64,000 nucleotides of DNA from CALANV01 sp036381615 (GCA_036381615.1 DASVCL010000002.1:1-64000), one strand, 5' to 3'. Positions 40,289 to 49,482 are shown, numbered from the stretch's first letter. Numbers and translations: made by a program. The notes: generated from the letters alone by a model not told the origin.

Positions 40289-41010
40289 TCCTGTTCCCGG
40301 CGATCGACCTGAAGGATGGGGCTTGCGTCCGCCTGCTGCGCGGCGAGATGAGCCAGGCGACGACCTTCAACACCGATCCTGCCGACCAGGCGCGCCGGTT
40401 CGTCGCCGCCGGCTGCGAGTGGCTGCACGTCGTCGATCTCGACGGCGCTTTTGCCGGGCGGTCGGTCAATGCCGCGGCGGTCCGCGCGATCGTTGCCGCG
40501 GCGCCGGTGCCGGTGCAGCTCGGCGGCGGAATCCGTGACGACGCGGCGATCGAGCACTGGCTCGAGGCCGGCGTTGCCCGCGTCATCCTGGGGACGATCG
40601 CGCTGCGGTCGCCCGACTTCGTCAAAGCGGCCTGCCGCCGCTGGCCCGGCCGGATCGTCGTCGGCATCGACGCGCGCGACGGGCTCGTCGCGGTCGAGGG
40701 GTGGGCGGAGACTTCGCGGGTTACCGCGCTCGAGCTCGCGCTCAAGTTCGAGGACGCCGGCGTGGCGGCGATCGTCTACACCGACATCAGCCGCGACGGC
40801 GCCATGGCGGGACCGAACGTGGAGGCCACGGTCGACGTCGCGTTCCAGCTCACCACGCCGGTCATCGCCTCGGGCGGCGTGTCGTCGCTGGACGACCTCA
40901 AGGCGCTGAAGGCGCACGAGGATGCCGGGATCGTCGGCGTGATCTGCGGCCGCGCGCTCTACGACGGGCGCATCGATCTGGCCGACGCCGTCAAACTCCT
41001 GCGCGCGTGA
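40285..41010 (+). CDS. hisA: ProFAR isomerase HisA
   Basis: A 241-residue beta-alpha barrel that isomerises phosphoribosylformimino-AICAR phosphate. The catalytic Asp are D8 in PAIDLKDGACVRL and the one in VVGIDARDGLVAV. It has an internal half-barrel duplication with phosphate loops QLGGGIRD and ASGGVSSLDD. The start at 40285 overlaps the hisH stop; an upstream GTG is less likely. Confidence 0.97.
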   Translation: MILFPAIDLKDGACVRLLRGEMSQATTFNTDPADQARRFVAAGCEWLHVVDLDGAFAGRSVNAAAVRAIVAAAPVPVQLGGGIRDDAAIEHWLEAGVARVILGTIALRSPDFVKAACRRWPGRIVVGIDARDGLVAVEGWAETSRVTALELALKFEDAGVAAIVYTDISRDGAMAGPNVEATVDVAFQLTTPVIASGGVSSLDDLKALKAHEDAGIVGVICGRALYDGRIDLADAVKLLRA

Positions 41011-41176
41011 CGGGTCGGATGAACCGCCGAGACGCCAGGCTTACCAAGGAGGATTGAACCACCAGGCGCGACGAACACGAAGGAGGACGGTCGACGCGCG
41101 GCGCGCGCCGGGTGCGCCGCCGTAGTGTTCCTTGCGGTGCAAGGTCGCAGGCGTGCCTTATGGACAGAATGCAGAC

Positions 41177-41938
41177 ATGCTGAAGGTTCGAATCATTCCG
41201 TGCCTCGACGTCAAGGACGGGCGCGTCGTCAAAGGGGTCAATTTCGTCAATCTGGTCGACGCGGGCGACCCGGTCGAGCAGGCGCGCATCTATGATCGCG
41301 CCGGCGCGGACGAGCTGTGCTTCCTCGACATCACGGCGAGCGCGGAAAACCGCGACACGCTGTTCGACGTCGTCGCGCGCACCGCCGAGCAGTGCTTCAT
41401 GCCGCTGACCGTGGGCGGCGGCGTGCGGACGGTGGAAGACATCCGCAAATTGCTGCTGGCCGGCGCCGACAAGGTGTCGATCAACACCGCCGCCGTGCAT
41501 CGGCCCGAATTCGTGCGCGAGGCGGCGGCGAAGTTCGGGAGCCAGTGCATCACCGTCGCGATCGATGCCAAGCGGTCGGGCGGCCGCTACGAAGTGTTCA
41601 CGCATGGCGGCCGCAAGGCTACCGGACTCGACGCCGTCGAATGGGCGAAGCGCATGGCGGAATATGGTTGCGGCGAGATCCTGCTGACCTCGATGGACCG
41701 CGACGGCACGAAGGAGGGCTTCGACCTCGACCTGACGCGCGCCGTCGCCGATGCGGTGCCGGTCCCGGTGATCGCCTCGGGGGGCGTCGGCACGCTGGAT
41801 CATTTCGTCGACGGCGTGCGTCACGGGCACGCCGCGGCGCTCCTTGCCGCGTCGGTGTTCCATTTCGGCGTCATGACCATAGCCGAGGTCAAGGCGCGGC
41901 TTAAGGAAGCCTCCATCCCGGTGCGGGCGACGCCCTGA
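41177..41938 (+). CDS. hisF: Imidazole glycerol phosphate synthase subunit HisF
   Basis: A 253-residue cyclase barrel. Catalytic D11 is in IIPCLDVKDGRVVKG and the second Asp is in VAIDAKR. Phosphate loops are VGGGVRT and ASGGVGTLDH. The 166 bases between hisA and hisF hold no gene. It uses ammonia from HisH to form imidazole glycerol phosphate and AICAR. Confidence 0.97.
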   Translation: MLKVRIIPCLDVKDGRVVKGVNFVNLVDAGDPVEQARIYDRAGADELCFLDITASAENRDTLFDVVARTAEQCFMPLTVGGGVRTVEDIRKLLLAGADKVSINTAAVHRPEFVREAAAKFGSQCITVAIDAKRSGGRYEVFTHGGRKATGLDAVEWAKRMAEYGCGEILLTSMDRDGTKEGFDLDLTRAVADAVPVPVIASGGVGTLDHFVDGVRHGHAAALLAASVFHFGVMTIAEVKARLKEASIPVRATP

Positions 41939-42043
41939 CGTGGGCACGAATGCCCGCGTTGAAAAGTCCGCACATTTCGGCGATTTTCGGATGCGGCGGC
42001 GACTCACACCGCCGCCAATCGGCAACGTGCAGGAGTGCCTTGA

Positions 42044-42397
42044 ATGAGCCAAGAGTCGAATGGCGAGGTCCGTGGCGCCGGGCACGTGCTCGATCGGCTG
42101 TTCACCGTCATCGAGAGTCGGCGCAGCGCCGATCCTGCGATCTCGCATACCGCGCGCCTGTTCAACAAGGGCACGCGCAAGATCGCCCAGAAGGTCGGCG
42201 AGGAGGCGGTGGAGACGGTGATCGAGGCGGTGCGCGGCAAGCGCGAGCGCCTGATCGAGGAGAGCGCCGACCTCATGTACCATCTTCTCGTCCTGTGGGC
42301 GGATGCGCGGATAACGCCGCGCGACGTGTGGGTCGAACTCGCGCGCCGCGAGGGGGTCTCCGGCATCGCCGAGAAGGCGTCGCGCGCGCCGGATTGA
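42044..42397 (+). CDS. hisE: Phosphoribosyl-ATP diphosphatase HisE
   Basis: A 117-residue all-helical enzyme hydrolysing phosphoribosyl-ATP to phosphoribosyl-AMP. The MazG-like metal pattern is seen in KIAQKVGEEAVETVIEA and EESADLMYHLLVLWAD. As in many alphaproteobacteria it is separate from HisI. ATG 42044 follows AGGAG. Confidence 0.95.
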   Translation: MSQESNGEVRGAGHVLDRLFTVIESRRSADPAISHTARLFNKGTRKIAQKVGEEAVETVIEAVRGKRERLIEESADLMYHLLVLWADARITPRDVWVELARREGVSGIAEKASRAPD

Positions 42398-42448
42398 GCC
42401 GAATCTTCCCGTTGCAGAAATTCCTTTGATGCGGAGCAGGGGCGTCGC

Positions 42449-42811
42449 ATGAGCTACGACACGAACAACGTGTTCGCGCGGATCCTGCGCGGCGAGCTGC
42501 CGTGCAAGAAGGTCTACGAGGACGCGCATGTCCTCGCCTTCCACGATATCCGGCCGCAGGCGCCGGTGCACGTCCTGGTCATTCCGAAGGGTGCGTACGA
42601 ATCGCTCGACGATTTCCACGCCAAGGCGAGCGAGGCCGAGCAGGCCGCGCTGATGCGCGCGATCGGCGCCGTCGCGCGGATGACCGGCGTCGCCGAGGCC
42701 GGCTACCGCGTCATCGCCAACACCGGCCCCCACGGGCACCAGGAGGTGCCGCATCTCCATTTCCATATCCTGGGCGGTCGGCCCCTCGGCCGGATGCTGC
42801 CGCGCGAATAG
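42449..42811 (+). CDS. HIT family nucleotide hydrolase (HinT-like)
   Basis: A 120-residue HinT-like protein with the histidine triad HLHFHILGG near the C-terminus, and NVFARILRGELPCKKVYED at the start. It hydrolyses adenosine phosphoramidates and acyl-adenylates. It is the last gene of the his operon, which is a conserved position. Confidence 0.95.
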   Translation: MSYDTNNVFARILRGELPCKKVYEDAHVLAFHDIRPQAPVHVLVIPKGAYESLDDFHAKASEAEQAALMRAIGAVARMTGVAEAGYRVIANTGPHGHQEVPHLHFHILGGRPLGRMLPRE

Positions 42812-42855
42812 GCGTCGGGGGAGCACACGGCCGGCCCGTCGGAACCGCAACCGGA

Positions 42856-42881
42856 GGCCCGGTCCGCTGACGGATCGGGCC
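42856..42881 (+). terminator. Hairpin after the his operon
   Basis: An 11-base stem with one wobble (42856-42866 and 42871-42881) and loop CTGA follows the HIT gene. There is no clear T tract, so it may be an imperfect terminator. Confidence 0.45.
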
Positions 42882-42984
42882 CCGTCGCATTCCCGGCGGC
42901 TGAACAATCGACATCGCCGATCCGGCTCGTGTAATGTCGCGCCACGTCCGCCGTCGAACCACGTCCGACCAAGGGAGGAATGAC

Positions 42985-43992
42985 ATGTATCGCCGACACT
43001 TCGCGCTCGGCCTCGTCGCAGCAGCACTTGCCGCCGCGCCGGCGCTCGCCCAGGACACGCAGCTGGCGCAGGCCCCGGTGGTGATGCGGATCAGCCATCA
43101 GGTGCCAACCGCGCATCATCTACACAAGATGCTCGAAGGCTTCGCCGCCGACGTCAAGCAGCGCACCAACGGACAGGTGGAAGTGCAACTCTTCCCCGCC
43201 GAGCAGGCGCACAAGGCCGCCGAGAATCATCCGGCCGTCGCGCGCGGCGTGATCGAGGCCGCCACGTCGGTGAACTTCCAGTGGGGCAACACCATCCCCG
43301 AGATGAACGTGACGGTGATTCCGTACTTCTTCACCGACCTGCGCAAGATCGAGAAGTTTCCGGGCTCGCCCGCTGCCAAGATTCTCGAGGAAAAGCTGGA
43401 GCAGCGCGGCGTCAAGAACCTGATGTGGCTCTACATCACGCGCGAGTCGATCTTCACTTCCAACAAGGCGCCGATCATCAAGGTCGAGGACTTCAAGGGG
43501 CTCAAGATCCGCGGCCTCAACAAGTTGGCCGATACGGCCTTCACCGCCGTCGGCGCGGCACCGTCGGCGCTGCCCGGATCCGAGGTCTATCAGGCCCTGC
43601 AATCGGGCGTGCTCGACGCCGGCCTGACCGACCTGTCGGCCGCGGTCAGCCGGCGTTTCTACGAGGTTCAGAAATACGGCACCGTCGCGCCGTATTTCTC
43701 GGTCTACTTCCACGTCTACGTGAACCCCGCGTGGTGGAACAAGCTGTCGCCGGCGCACCGTACCGCCATCGAGGCCGCGGCCAGGAAGACCGAGAAGGAC
43801 GCGATCAAGATCACCGAGGAAACCGCTGCCGCTGCGGTCGGCCAGCTTCGCGAAAAGGGCATGACCATCCACGTTCAGACTCCGGCCGAGATCGAGGCTT
43901 GGAAGGCCGCGATGCAGAAGCCGGTCATGGACGCGTACCTGAAGCAGGCGCCGGACGGCGCCAAGCTGATCGAGGCGATCGGCAAGCTCTGA
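42985..43992 (+). CDS. TRAP transporter substrate-binding protein (DctP family)
   Basis: A 335-residue periplasmic binding protein of a TRAP system. The signal peptide includes an RR pair (MYRRHFALGLVAAALA) and is cleaved after ALA near residue 20. The DctP core shows AVARGVIEAATSVNFQWGN, LKIRGLNKLADTAF and the substrate-carboxylate region GLTDLSAAVSRRF. Substrates are usually organic acids; the downstream RraA-like enzyme hints at a keto acid. AGGGAGGA precedes ATG 42985. Confidence 0.92.
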   Translation: MYRRHFALGLVAAALAAAPALAQDTQLAQAPVVMRISHQVPTAHHLHKMLEGFAADVKQRTNGQVEVQLFPAEQAHKAAENHPAVARGVIEAATSVNFQWGNTIPEMNVTVIPYFFTDLRKIEKFPGSPAAKILEEKLEQRGVKNLMWLYITRESIFTSNKAPIIKVEDFKGLKIRGLNKLADTAFTAVGAAPSALPGSEVYQALQSGVLDAGLTDLSAAVSRRFYEVQKYGTVAPYFSVYFHVYVNPAWWNKLSPAHRTAIEAAARKTEKDAIKITEETAAAAVGQLREKGMTIHVQTPAEIEAWKAAMQKPVMDAYLKQAPDGAKLIEAIGKL

Positions 43993-44062
43993 TCGATCAG
44001 ACGGGCGCGATCCGGCGGAACCCGGGTCGCGCCGCGCCTGCCGGGAACCCGACGTCGATCCC

Positions 44063-44635
44063 GTGAGCCAGCCGGCCGAGAACACCAGCCTGACACCGGC
44101 ACAGCGCCGCATCCGTGCGGTCGAGCGCGTCGTCGCGGCCGTCAGCCGCGCCGGACTACGGCTCGCGGCCGCGGCGACGCTCGGGGCGTTCGGCCTCGTC
44201 TGCTATGCCATCGGCATGCGCTACTTCTTCGATCGGCCGCAGTCGTGGACCGACGAGGCGGTGGGTTGGTTGATGGTGATCATCGTCATGTTTGCGCTGC
44301 CCGAGGCGCAGCGCCGCGGCGATCACATCGGCGTCGACGTCCTGACCGAGAGGATGACCGGCGGACGCCGACGGGCTTTCGCGATCCTGGGCGTGGGCAC
44401 GGTCTTCGCATGCGCCTTCCTTCTGGTGAAGGAGGGGATCGAGACGGTTCTGTTCACCCGCATGCTCGGGCTGCTGTCGAACAACATCCCCGAAATCGAC
44501 CTCTGGATCGTACAGGCCTTCGTGCCGGCAGGCGGCGCGCTGCTGGCGCTCGTCGCCGTCGTCCAGCTCGCCTGTTATTTCGCCGGCCTTGCCCCACGCG
44601 ACATGGGCGAGCATCCCAAGGACTCGATCGAATGA
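44063..44635 (+). CDS. TRAP transporter small permease (DctQ)
   Basis: A 190-residue protein with four membrane helices, the DctQ subunit. Motifs include RYFFDRPQSWTDEAVGWLMV and QRRGDHIGVDVLTERM. The start is GTG 44063. Its stop overlaps the DctM start (ATGA), showing translational coupling. Confidence 0.9.
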   Translation: MSQPAENTSLTPAQRRIRAVERVVAAVSRAGLRLAAAATLGAFGLVCYAIGMRYFFDRPQSWTDEAVGWLMVIIVMFALPEAQRRGDHIGVDVLTERMTGGRRRAFAILGVGTVFACAFLLVKEGIETVLFTRMLGLLSNNIPEIDLWIVQAFVPAGGALLALVAVVQLACYFAGLAPRDMGEHPKDSIE

Positions 44636-45933
44636 CGTTCATCGTCATTCTCGTGGCGCTGATCGCGCTCCTCTATCTCGGCATGCCGATGTTCGCGGGG
44701 ATGCTGCTGTTCTCCGCGGCCGTGCTGTGGTTCGCCGAGGGGCATATCGGCAATCTCGGCGAGTTCGTGTTCGGCCAGCTCAACGTCTATCTTCTCGTCG
44801 CGATCCCGCTGTTCATGCTGATGGCGCACTTCATGGTGCGCGGCAAGGTCGTGGACGATCTCTACGACACCGCGCACACCCTCGTGCGGCACCTGCCCGG
44901 CGGGCTCGGCGTCGCCACCGTTTTCGCCTGCGCCGTGTTCGCGGCGATCTCGGGTTCCAGCGTGGCCACGGCGCTCACCATCGGCGCCGTCGCGATCCCG
45001 CAGATGCTGCGCTACAACTACAGCCCGCGCGGCGCCTATGGCGTCGTCGCCGGCGGCGGCACGCTCGGCATCCTCATCCCGCCGTCGGCGCCGATGGTGC
45101 TCTACGGCTTCGTCGCCGATACCTCGATCGGCGCATTGTTCATGGCCGGCGTTCTGCCGGGCCTGCTGATCTCGGCGCTCTTCGCGGCCTACTGCATGAT
45201 CACGGAAGGGCGGCGCGAGCGGCGGATGGGGCCGGCCCATGTGCGGCCGCCGCGGGCGACGTGGGGCGAAGCGCTCGCCTCGCTGCGCAAGTCGGTATGG
45301 GCGCTGTCGCTGCCGCCGTTCGTCCTGGGCGGCATGTATTTCGGCATCTTCACGGCGACCGAAGCGGCCGCGGCCGGTGCGCTATGGGCGCTGATCATCG
45401 CCACGGTCATCTATCGCAAGTTCGGCGTGCGCGATCTGTGGGAAGGCGCCTGCGACGCGGCGCGGACCAGCGCCGTCCTGTTCCTTGTCATCATCGCCGC
45501 AGGCCTGTTCGGCTACATGCTGACGATCCTGCGCATTCCCAACCAGCTCGTCGAGCTGGTCGCGACCTACGACGTCTCGAAGTACCAGTTCCTGGTCGCG
45601 GCGATGGTGCTGATCTTTCTGCTCGGGCTCGTTCTCGAGTCGATCTCCATCATCCTCATCACCACGCCGGTGCTGCTGCCGGTGCTCGATCATCTCGGCA
45701 TCGATAAGGTATGGTACGGCGTGTTGCTGACGATCAACCTCGAGCTGGCATTGATCTCGCCGCCCGTCGGCATGAACCTGATCGTGATCAAGTCGATCAC
45801 CAAAGCGCCGCTCGCCGAGATCGACAAGGCGGCGATCCCCTACATCCTGATGCTCATCCTCGGCATCGCCATCCTGATCGCGTTCCCGCAGATCGCGCTA
45901 TGGCTTCCGCAGACGATGCGATACGGGGGTTGA
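44632..45933 (+). CDS. TRAP transporter large permease (DctM)
   Basis: A 433-residue permease with about 12 helices, the sodium-coupled transport subunit. Motifs include FAAISGSSVATALTIG, GGGTLGILIPPSAPMVLYG and ISPPVGMNLIVIKS. It overlaps the DctQ gene. With DctP and DctQ the system is complete. Confidence 0.95.
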   Translation: MTFIVILVALIALLYLGMPMFAGMLLFSAAVLWFAEGHIGNLGEFVFGQLNVYLLVAIPLFMLMAHFMVRGKVVDDLYDTAHTLVRHLPGGLGVATVFACAVFAAISGSSVATALTIGAVAIPQMLRYNYSPRGAYGVVAGGGTLGILIPPSAPMVLYGFVADTSIGALFMAGVLPGLLISALFAAYCMITEGRRERRMGPAHVRPPRATWGEALASLRKSVWALSLPPFVLGGMYFGIFTATEAAAAGALWALIIATVIYRKFGVRDLWEGACDAARTSAVLFLVIIAAGLFGYMLTILRIPNQLVELVATYDVSKYQFLVAAMVLIFLLGLVLESISIILITTPVLLPVLDHLGIDKVWYGVLLTINLELALISPPVGMNLIVIKSITKAPLAEIDKAAIPYILMLILGIAILIAFPQIALWLPQTMRYGG

Positions 45934-46201
45934 TCCCGAGACCCGGCGCGGTATCGACCGCGCTGACCCGGCGATAGCGGCCCCGGCGGCATGCCTGAGG
46001 TGCCTTGGCATCGCCCTCGTCGTCAGCGCGCGGCATCACCGGCCCGCCTTTCCCGCCCTATTTCCATCGACGGTCGTCCGAACTTTGCGTCCCGCGTCCC
46101 TTCGTCCTCGCCCTTGCCGCGGACGGCGCGGCGGGGGTCGGCGGCCGCGAGGCGCAGCAGCCTTTTCTTCGACCAGACTCGACAAACAAGCAGGGGGAAT
46201 C

Positions 46202-46888
46202 ATGCCCAAGCGGAACCGAACCGACGTCGCCTTCGGTGCGCTCGCGAAGCGCATGCGGCGGCAGCTTTTCGTCGCGGTCGTCTCGGATGTCCTCGATTCG
46301 CTCGGCTACCGCGACCAGGCGCTGCCGCCGCATATCCGACCGCTCGACGATACGCTCGTCCTGATCGGCCGCGCCCGGACCGGCATTTATCGCGACGTCT
46401 ATCATGTCGCACCGGGCCGGAACCCGTATGCGCTCGAGATCAAGCTGATCGACGATCTCCGGCCGGGCGAGGTGCCGGTGCTTGCCTGCGGCGCCTCCGG
46501 CCGCATCGCGCCGTGGGGCAGCCTGCTGTCGACGGCGGCGAAGGCGCGCGGCGCCACAGGTTGCGTCACCGACGGGCTCGTGCGCGACATCCGCGTCATC
46601 CGCCGCATGCGGTTCCCGGTGTTCCATGGCGGCATCGGTCCGCTCGACTCGAAGGGCCGTGGCGAGATTGCGGACATCGACGTCCCGGTCGAATGCGCCG
46701 GCGTGCGCGTCCTGCCGGGCGACCTCATCTTCGGCGATGCCGACGGCGTGGTCGTCATTCCGCAGGCGGTCGAGGATGAAGTCCTCGCGCGCGCCTTCGA
46801 CAAGGTGTCGCGCGAGCACAAGACCGAGGCCGCGCTGAAGCGCGGCGACAAGCTGGCCGACGTGTTCAAGCGATACGGCGTTCTGTAG
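46202..46888 (+). CDS. RraA-family protein, probable 2-oxoglutarate-type aldolase
   Basis: A 228-residue RraA-fold protein. The signature is GCVTDGLVRD with the metal-contact Asp and active-site Arg of 4-hydroxy-4-methyl-2-oxoglutarate aldolase/oxaloacetate decarboxylase, and GDLIFGDADGVVVIP is the later conserved part. RraA regulators of RNase E have the same fold. The 268 bases after the TRAP genes hold no other gene, and this CDS follows on the same strand, so catabolic use of the imported acid is likely. CAGGGGG precedes ATG 46202. Confidence 0.85.
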   Translation: MPKRNRTDVAFGALAKRMRRQLFVAVVSDVLDSLGYRDQALPPHIRPLDDTLVLIGRARTGIYRDVYHVAPGRNPYALEIKLIDDLRPGEVPVLACGASGRIAPWGSLLSTAAKARGATGCVTDGLVRDIRVIRRMRFPVFHGGIGPLDSKGRGEIADIDVPVECAGVRVLPGDLIFGDADGVVVIPQAVEDEVLARAFDKVSREHKTEAALKRGDKLADVFKRYGVL

Positions 46889-46992
46889 TCGGGACGAAGC
46901 CGCCGGCGTCAGCATCGCCGCTGGTCGGGCGGGGGCGGAGGGAACGCGAAACCGTTCCGCTTCGTTGCCGTAAAGCCGAACCAGCGGGGCGC

Positions 46993-47778
46993 ATGATGTT
47001 CGTACGACGCAACCTGATAGTCACGGCGGCGATCGCCATGGCGGCGATGCTCGCTGCCGCCTGCGAAACGGTACCCATCACCGGCCGCAGCCAGCTCAAC
47101 TTCATCGATCCGGCGACGGAGGCGAAGCTCGGCGCGCAGGCCTTCGCGCAGGTCAAGGCGGAAAGCAAGATCTCGAACGACCCGCAGGCGAACGAAACCG
47201 TGCGTCGCGTCGCCATGCAGCTGATCAAGGCGAACGCGCTCGCGGGCGACTGGGAGTTCATCGTGATCGACGAATCGAAGGTGAACGCCTTTGCGCTTCC
47301 CGGCGGCTACATCGCGGTCTACAAGCCGATGCTGTCGGTGGCGCAGAGCGACGCGGCGCTCGCCACCGTCATCGCGCATGAGATCGGCCACGTGATTGCG
47401 CATCACGGCGCCGAGCGCATCAGCCGTTCGCAGCTGATGGAGGCAGGAACGGAGGCGGCGAGCCTCCTGCTCGGCGGCGTCCTGCCCGCGGATCAGCAGA
47501 CGGTCGCGGCACTGCTCGGGGCCGGCGTCACCTTCGGCGTGGAGATGCCCTTCTCGCGCGATCAGGAATACGAAGCCGACCGTATCGGTCTGATGCTGAT
47601 GGCCCGCGCCGGCTACGACCCGCGCGAGGCGGTGGAATTCTGGAAACGCATGATGGCGCGGGGGGGCGGCAACGCGCCGCCGGAGCTTCTGTCGGACCAT
47701 CCATCGGATGAGAACCGCATCCAGCGTCTCAACGAGCTGATGCCGCAGGCGCTCGAGGTCTACCGTGCCGCGTCGTAG
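46993..47778 (+). CDS. M48 family lipoprotein metalloprotease
   Basis: A 261-residue zinc protease. The lipobox LAAAC puts the lipid on C24. The zinc motif HEIGH is at 129-133 and the third ligand is in EYEADRIGL. It is a short BepA/LoiP-like M48 without TPR repeats. It should be anchored in the outer or inner membrane and work on envelope proteins. The start of the mature part reads ETVPITGRSQLNF, the usual M48C beginning. Confidence 0.92.
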   Translation: MMFVRRNLIVTAAIAMAAMLAAACETVPITGRSQLNFIDPATEAKLGAQAFAQVKAESKISNDPQANETVRRVAMQLIKANALAGDWEFIVIDESKVNAFALPGGYIAVYKPMLSVAQSDAALATVIAHEIGHVIAHHGAERISRSQLMEAGTEAASLLLGGVLPADQQTVAALLGAGVTFGVEMPFSRDQEYEADRIGLMLMARAGYDPREAVEFWKRMMARGGGNAPPELLSDHPSDENRIQRLNELMPQALEVYRAAS

Positions 47779-47816
47779 CGACGCCGTCGATATGCGTTGA
47801 GCGCGCAGATGCACCG

Positions 47817-47851
47817 ATAAAAAAAGCGACGCCGGTTTCCCGACGTCGCTT
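47817..47851 (-). terminator. Bidirectional terminator between M48 and small histone-like gene
   Basis: An eight-base stem (47824-47831 and 47844-47851) carries an A run on its left, which is a U tract for the minus-strand transcript. It ends the transcript of the histone-like gene and may serve the protease too. Confidence 0.65.
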
Positions 47852-47874
47852 CGATGAAGTCGCATTAGAAGCGC

Positions 47875-47964
47875 TTACTTCCGACGGGCCTTCTTCGCCG
47901 TCTTCTTGGCGGTCTTCTTCGTCGCCTTCTTCGCGGTCTTCTTCTTAGCCTTCTTCGCTGCCAT
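47875..47964 (-). CDS. 29-residue Lys/Ala histone H1-like peptide
   Basis: A tiny gene of 29 residues reading MAAKKAKKKTAKKATKKTAK then AKKARRK, almost only Lys, Ala, Thr and Arg. It has AGGAG nine bases before the ATG and its own terminator. The composition matches the C-terminal arms of H1-like proteins (HctB type) that bind DNA nonspecifically. It is smaller than most annotated genes and easily missed. Confidence 0.7.
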   Translation of the reverse strand: MAAKKAKKKTAKKATKKTAKKTAKKARRK

Positions 47965-48680
47965 TGCAGACTCCTGTTTTCCGAGTTGCGAAACGTCGCG
48001 CGTGCCCGATCGCAAGCGCGCGACATGACGTTTATGAATCAACCACGGCAATTTCACAAGTAACTTGCTTACCGCGTTAACGATCGAGCGCCACCTCGGT
48101 CCCGCGCGTGCAGCGGCGATGCCGCACATCGATCCGATCGGCGACATCTTCGGACCGTCGCCCGCGCGAAGTGCCCTGCAATGCGCGCGTGCGTCCGCAC
48201 GCAGCGTTTCGATGCGCCACGCATCGTTCGACGCTCGTCTGGAAGATGGACGGCGGCGCCGATTTGTATGTGCCTCGTTGCGCCCGCAAGAACGCGAGCC
48301 TTATGTCGCGCCCATGCGGACTATGGCCCGACAGAACAGATGACCAGGCGGATGACCGGAACGCAAAAGCCCGTCGGAACAGGAATGCTTGCGGGCCCGC
48401 AAGCACCGCGATCGCCGTTCTTCACGCCCATATTCCGGCATCAGTCTCGATCCTACCGATCGGGTCTCGGCAGGGATTGGCTCCTGCCGGCGGCACGACG
48501 GGATCGAAATGATCGAATGCCGCAGCGTGATGCGCCGCGGAAGCCGGGGAGGACTGAATGCGCGCCAGATCCGACGGAGCATGAGCCCGACCAAGGTGGC
48601 CCATGTGGCCGCGATGCCCGGCCCCCCACCGGGGCGTCAGCCTTGTTCCATCGGCCATCCACGGGGGGTATACTCCGGGC
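47965..48680. other. Gene-poor region
   Basis: About 700 bases before the small RNA candidate hold several open frames, but none has coding character or a Shine-Dalgarno. AT-rich DNA at about 48030-48080 is the probable promoter of the histone-like gene. A short GC hairpin (GGCCCCCCACCGGGGC) lies near 48622-48638. Confidence 0.5.
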
Positions 48681-48749
48681 GCGACGGCCGCGGTTTCCTC
48701 GAACTCCGCCACGGACCGTCGGGCCCCTGGCTTCGGCCGGGGGCTTTTT
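48669..48749 (+). ncRNA. Candidate small RNA with promoter and UUCG-loop terminator
   Basis: A TATACT -10-like hexamer is at 48669-48674. From about 48681 a stem pairs CGACGG (48682-48687) with CCGTCG (48716-48721). It is followed at once by an intrinsic terminator whose nine-pair stem (48723-48731, 48736-48744) closes on a C(UUCG)G tetraloop and ends in five T's. The RNA would be about 70 nucleotides with no coding frame. No tRNA features fit and no family was recognised. The -35 is unclear. Confidence 0.5.
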
Positions 48750-48782
48750 AATTACCGCGTGCTCGCCCGCGTCCCGGCCGGG

Positions 48783-49280
48783 CTACATCTCCCGGCCGTC
48801 GTTCCGGTAGAACACGGACAGGGCGAGCAGGATGTCCACCGTGACGCCGTCGGTCGCGAGCGGAAGGAGGATGTTCTCCACTTCCGTGAAGTGGGGATCG
48901 AAGTGGAACACCGGTGGGCCGCGGCGCCAGGAGGGCTGACCGGTCTTCACCACGCCGATATAGCGTTCGAAATATTCGGGACCGGCCGTCGGCCAGCATT
49001 CGTCCATCCACTTGCCCGTCGAATCCGTTCCGACCACCTGCACGACGCGTGTCCCGACGAGGCGGAACTTCAGACGGAACGGTTCGCGTTGAACGTCGAG
49101 CATCTACAGCGACGGCAGGAGGGATACGATCTCCTGCGGCTTGATATGCGCACGTCCCGGCAGGAGATCCGGGCGCGGCCGGATCGACGTCCAATAGTCG
49201 TGGATTTGCACGATCCTGGGATGCCACGCGTCTCGACCTGCAGAGGAGTGTTCCGATCGTGGCCGCATCTCTGTGGACAT
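48783..49280 (-). pseudogene. PAS_5 family gene with in-frame TAG
   Basis: The frame from ATG 49280 gives MSTEMRPRSEHSSAGRD... and ends QEIVSLLPSL at a TAG at 49104-49106. The same frame restarts at ATG 49101-49103 and continues MLDVQREPFRLKFRLVGT to the end at 48783. Lined up with the intact PAS_5 gene at 35 kb (ELKSVLPYLMLTDVVDGG...FRYRLCGT), the TAG replaces one residue with no length change. It is either a nonsense mutation, probably from TGG, or a sequencing error. Family evidence comes from this comparison. Confidence 0.7.
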
Positions 49281-49482
49281 GTGGTGTTCCGGCGCCGATG
49301 AGGCGGTCCGGTCGTCATTCGGCACAACCATGACACAACCATAACGCGCATATGTCAAAAAATACCTAACGCGGGTTGCATGATATCGCATTCCGCCGGC
49401 GGTGAGCCGCCGTTCGGTGGCGGCACGTCCTCAGGTGCGGCGGAACGCCCGCGACCGATCGAGACGAGAGCTGTTTTCCGGG

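Noticed and set aside
41183..41200. GGTTCGAATC-like tRNA T-loop
   Set aside because: It is inside the hisF start codons (LKVRIIP) and no cloverleaf can be drawn around it.
48690..48715. Possible tRNA 3' end (CTCGAACTCCGCCA)
   Set aside because: The T-loop consensus is missing and upstream sequence does not give D or anticodon arms; the region fits better as the loop of a small RNA.
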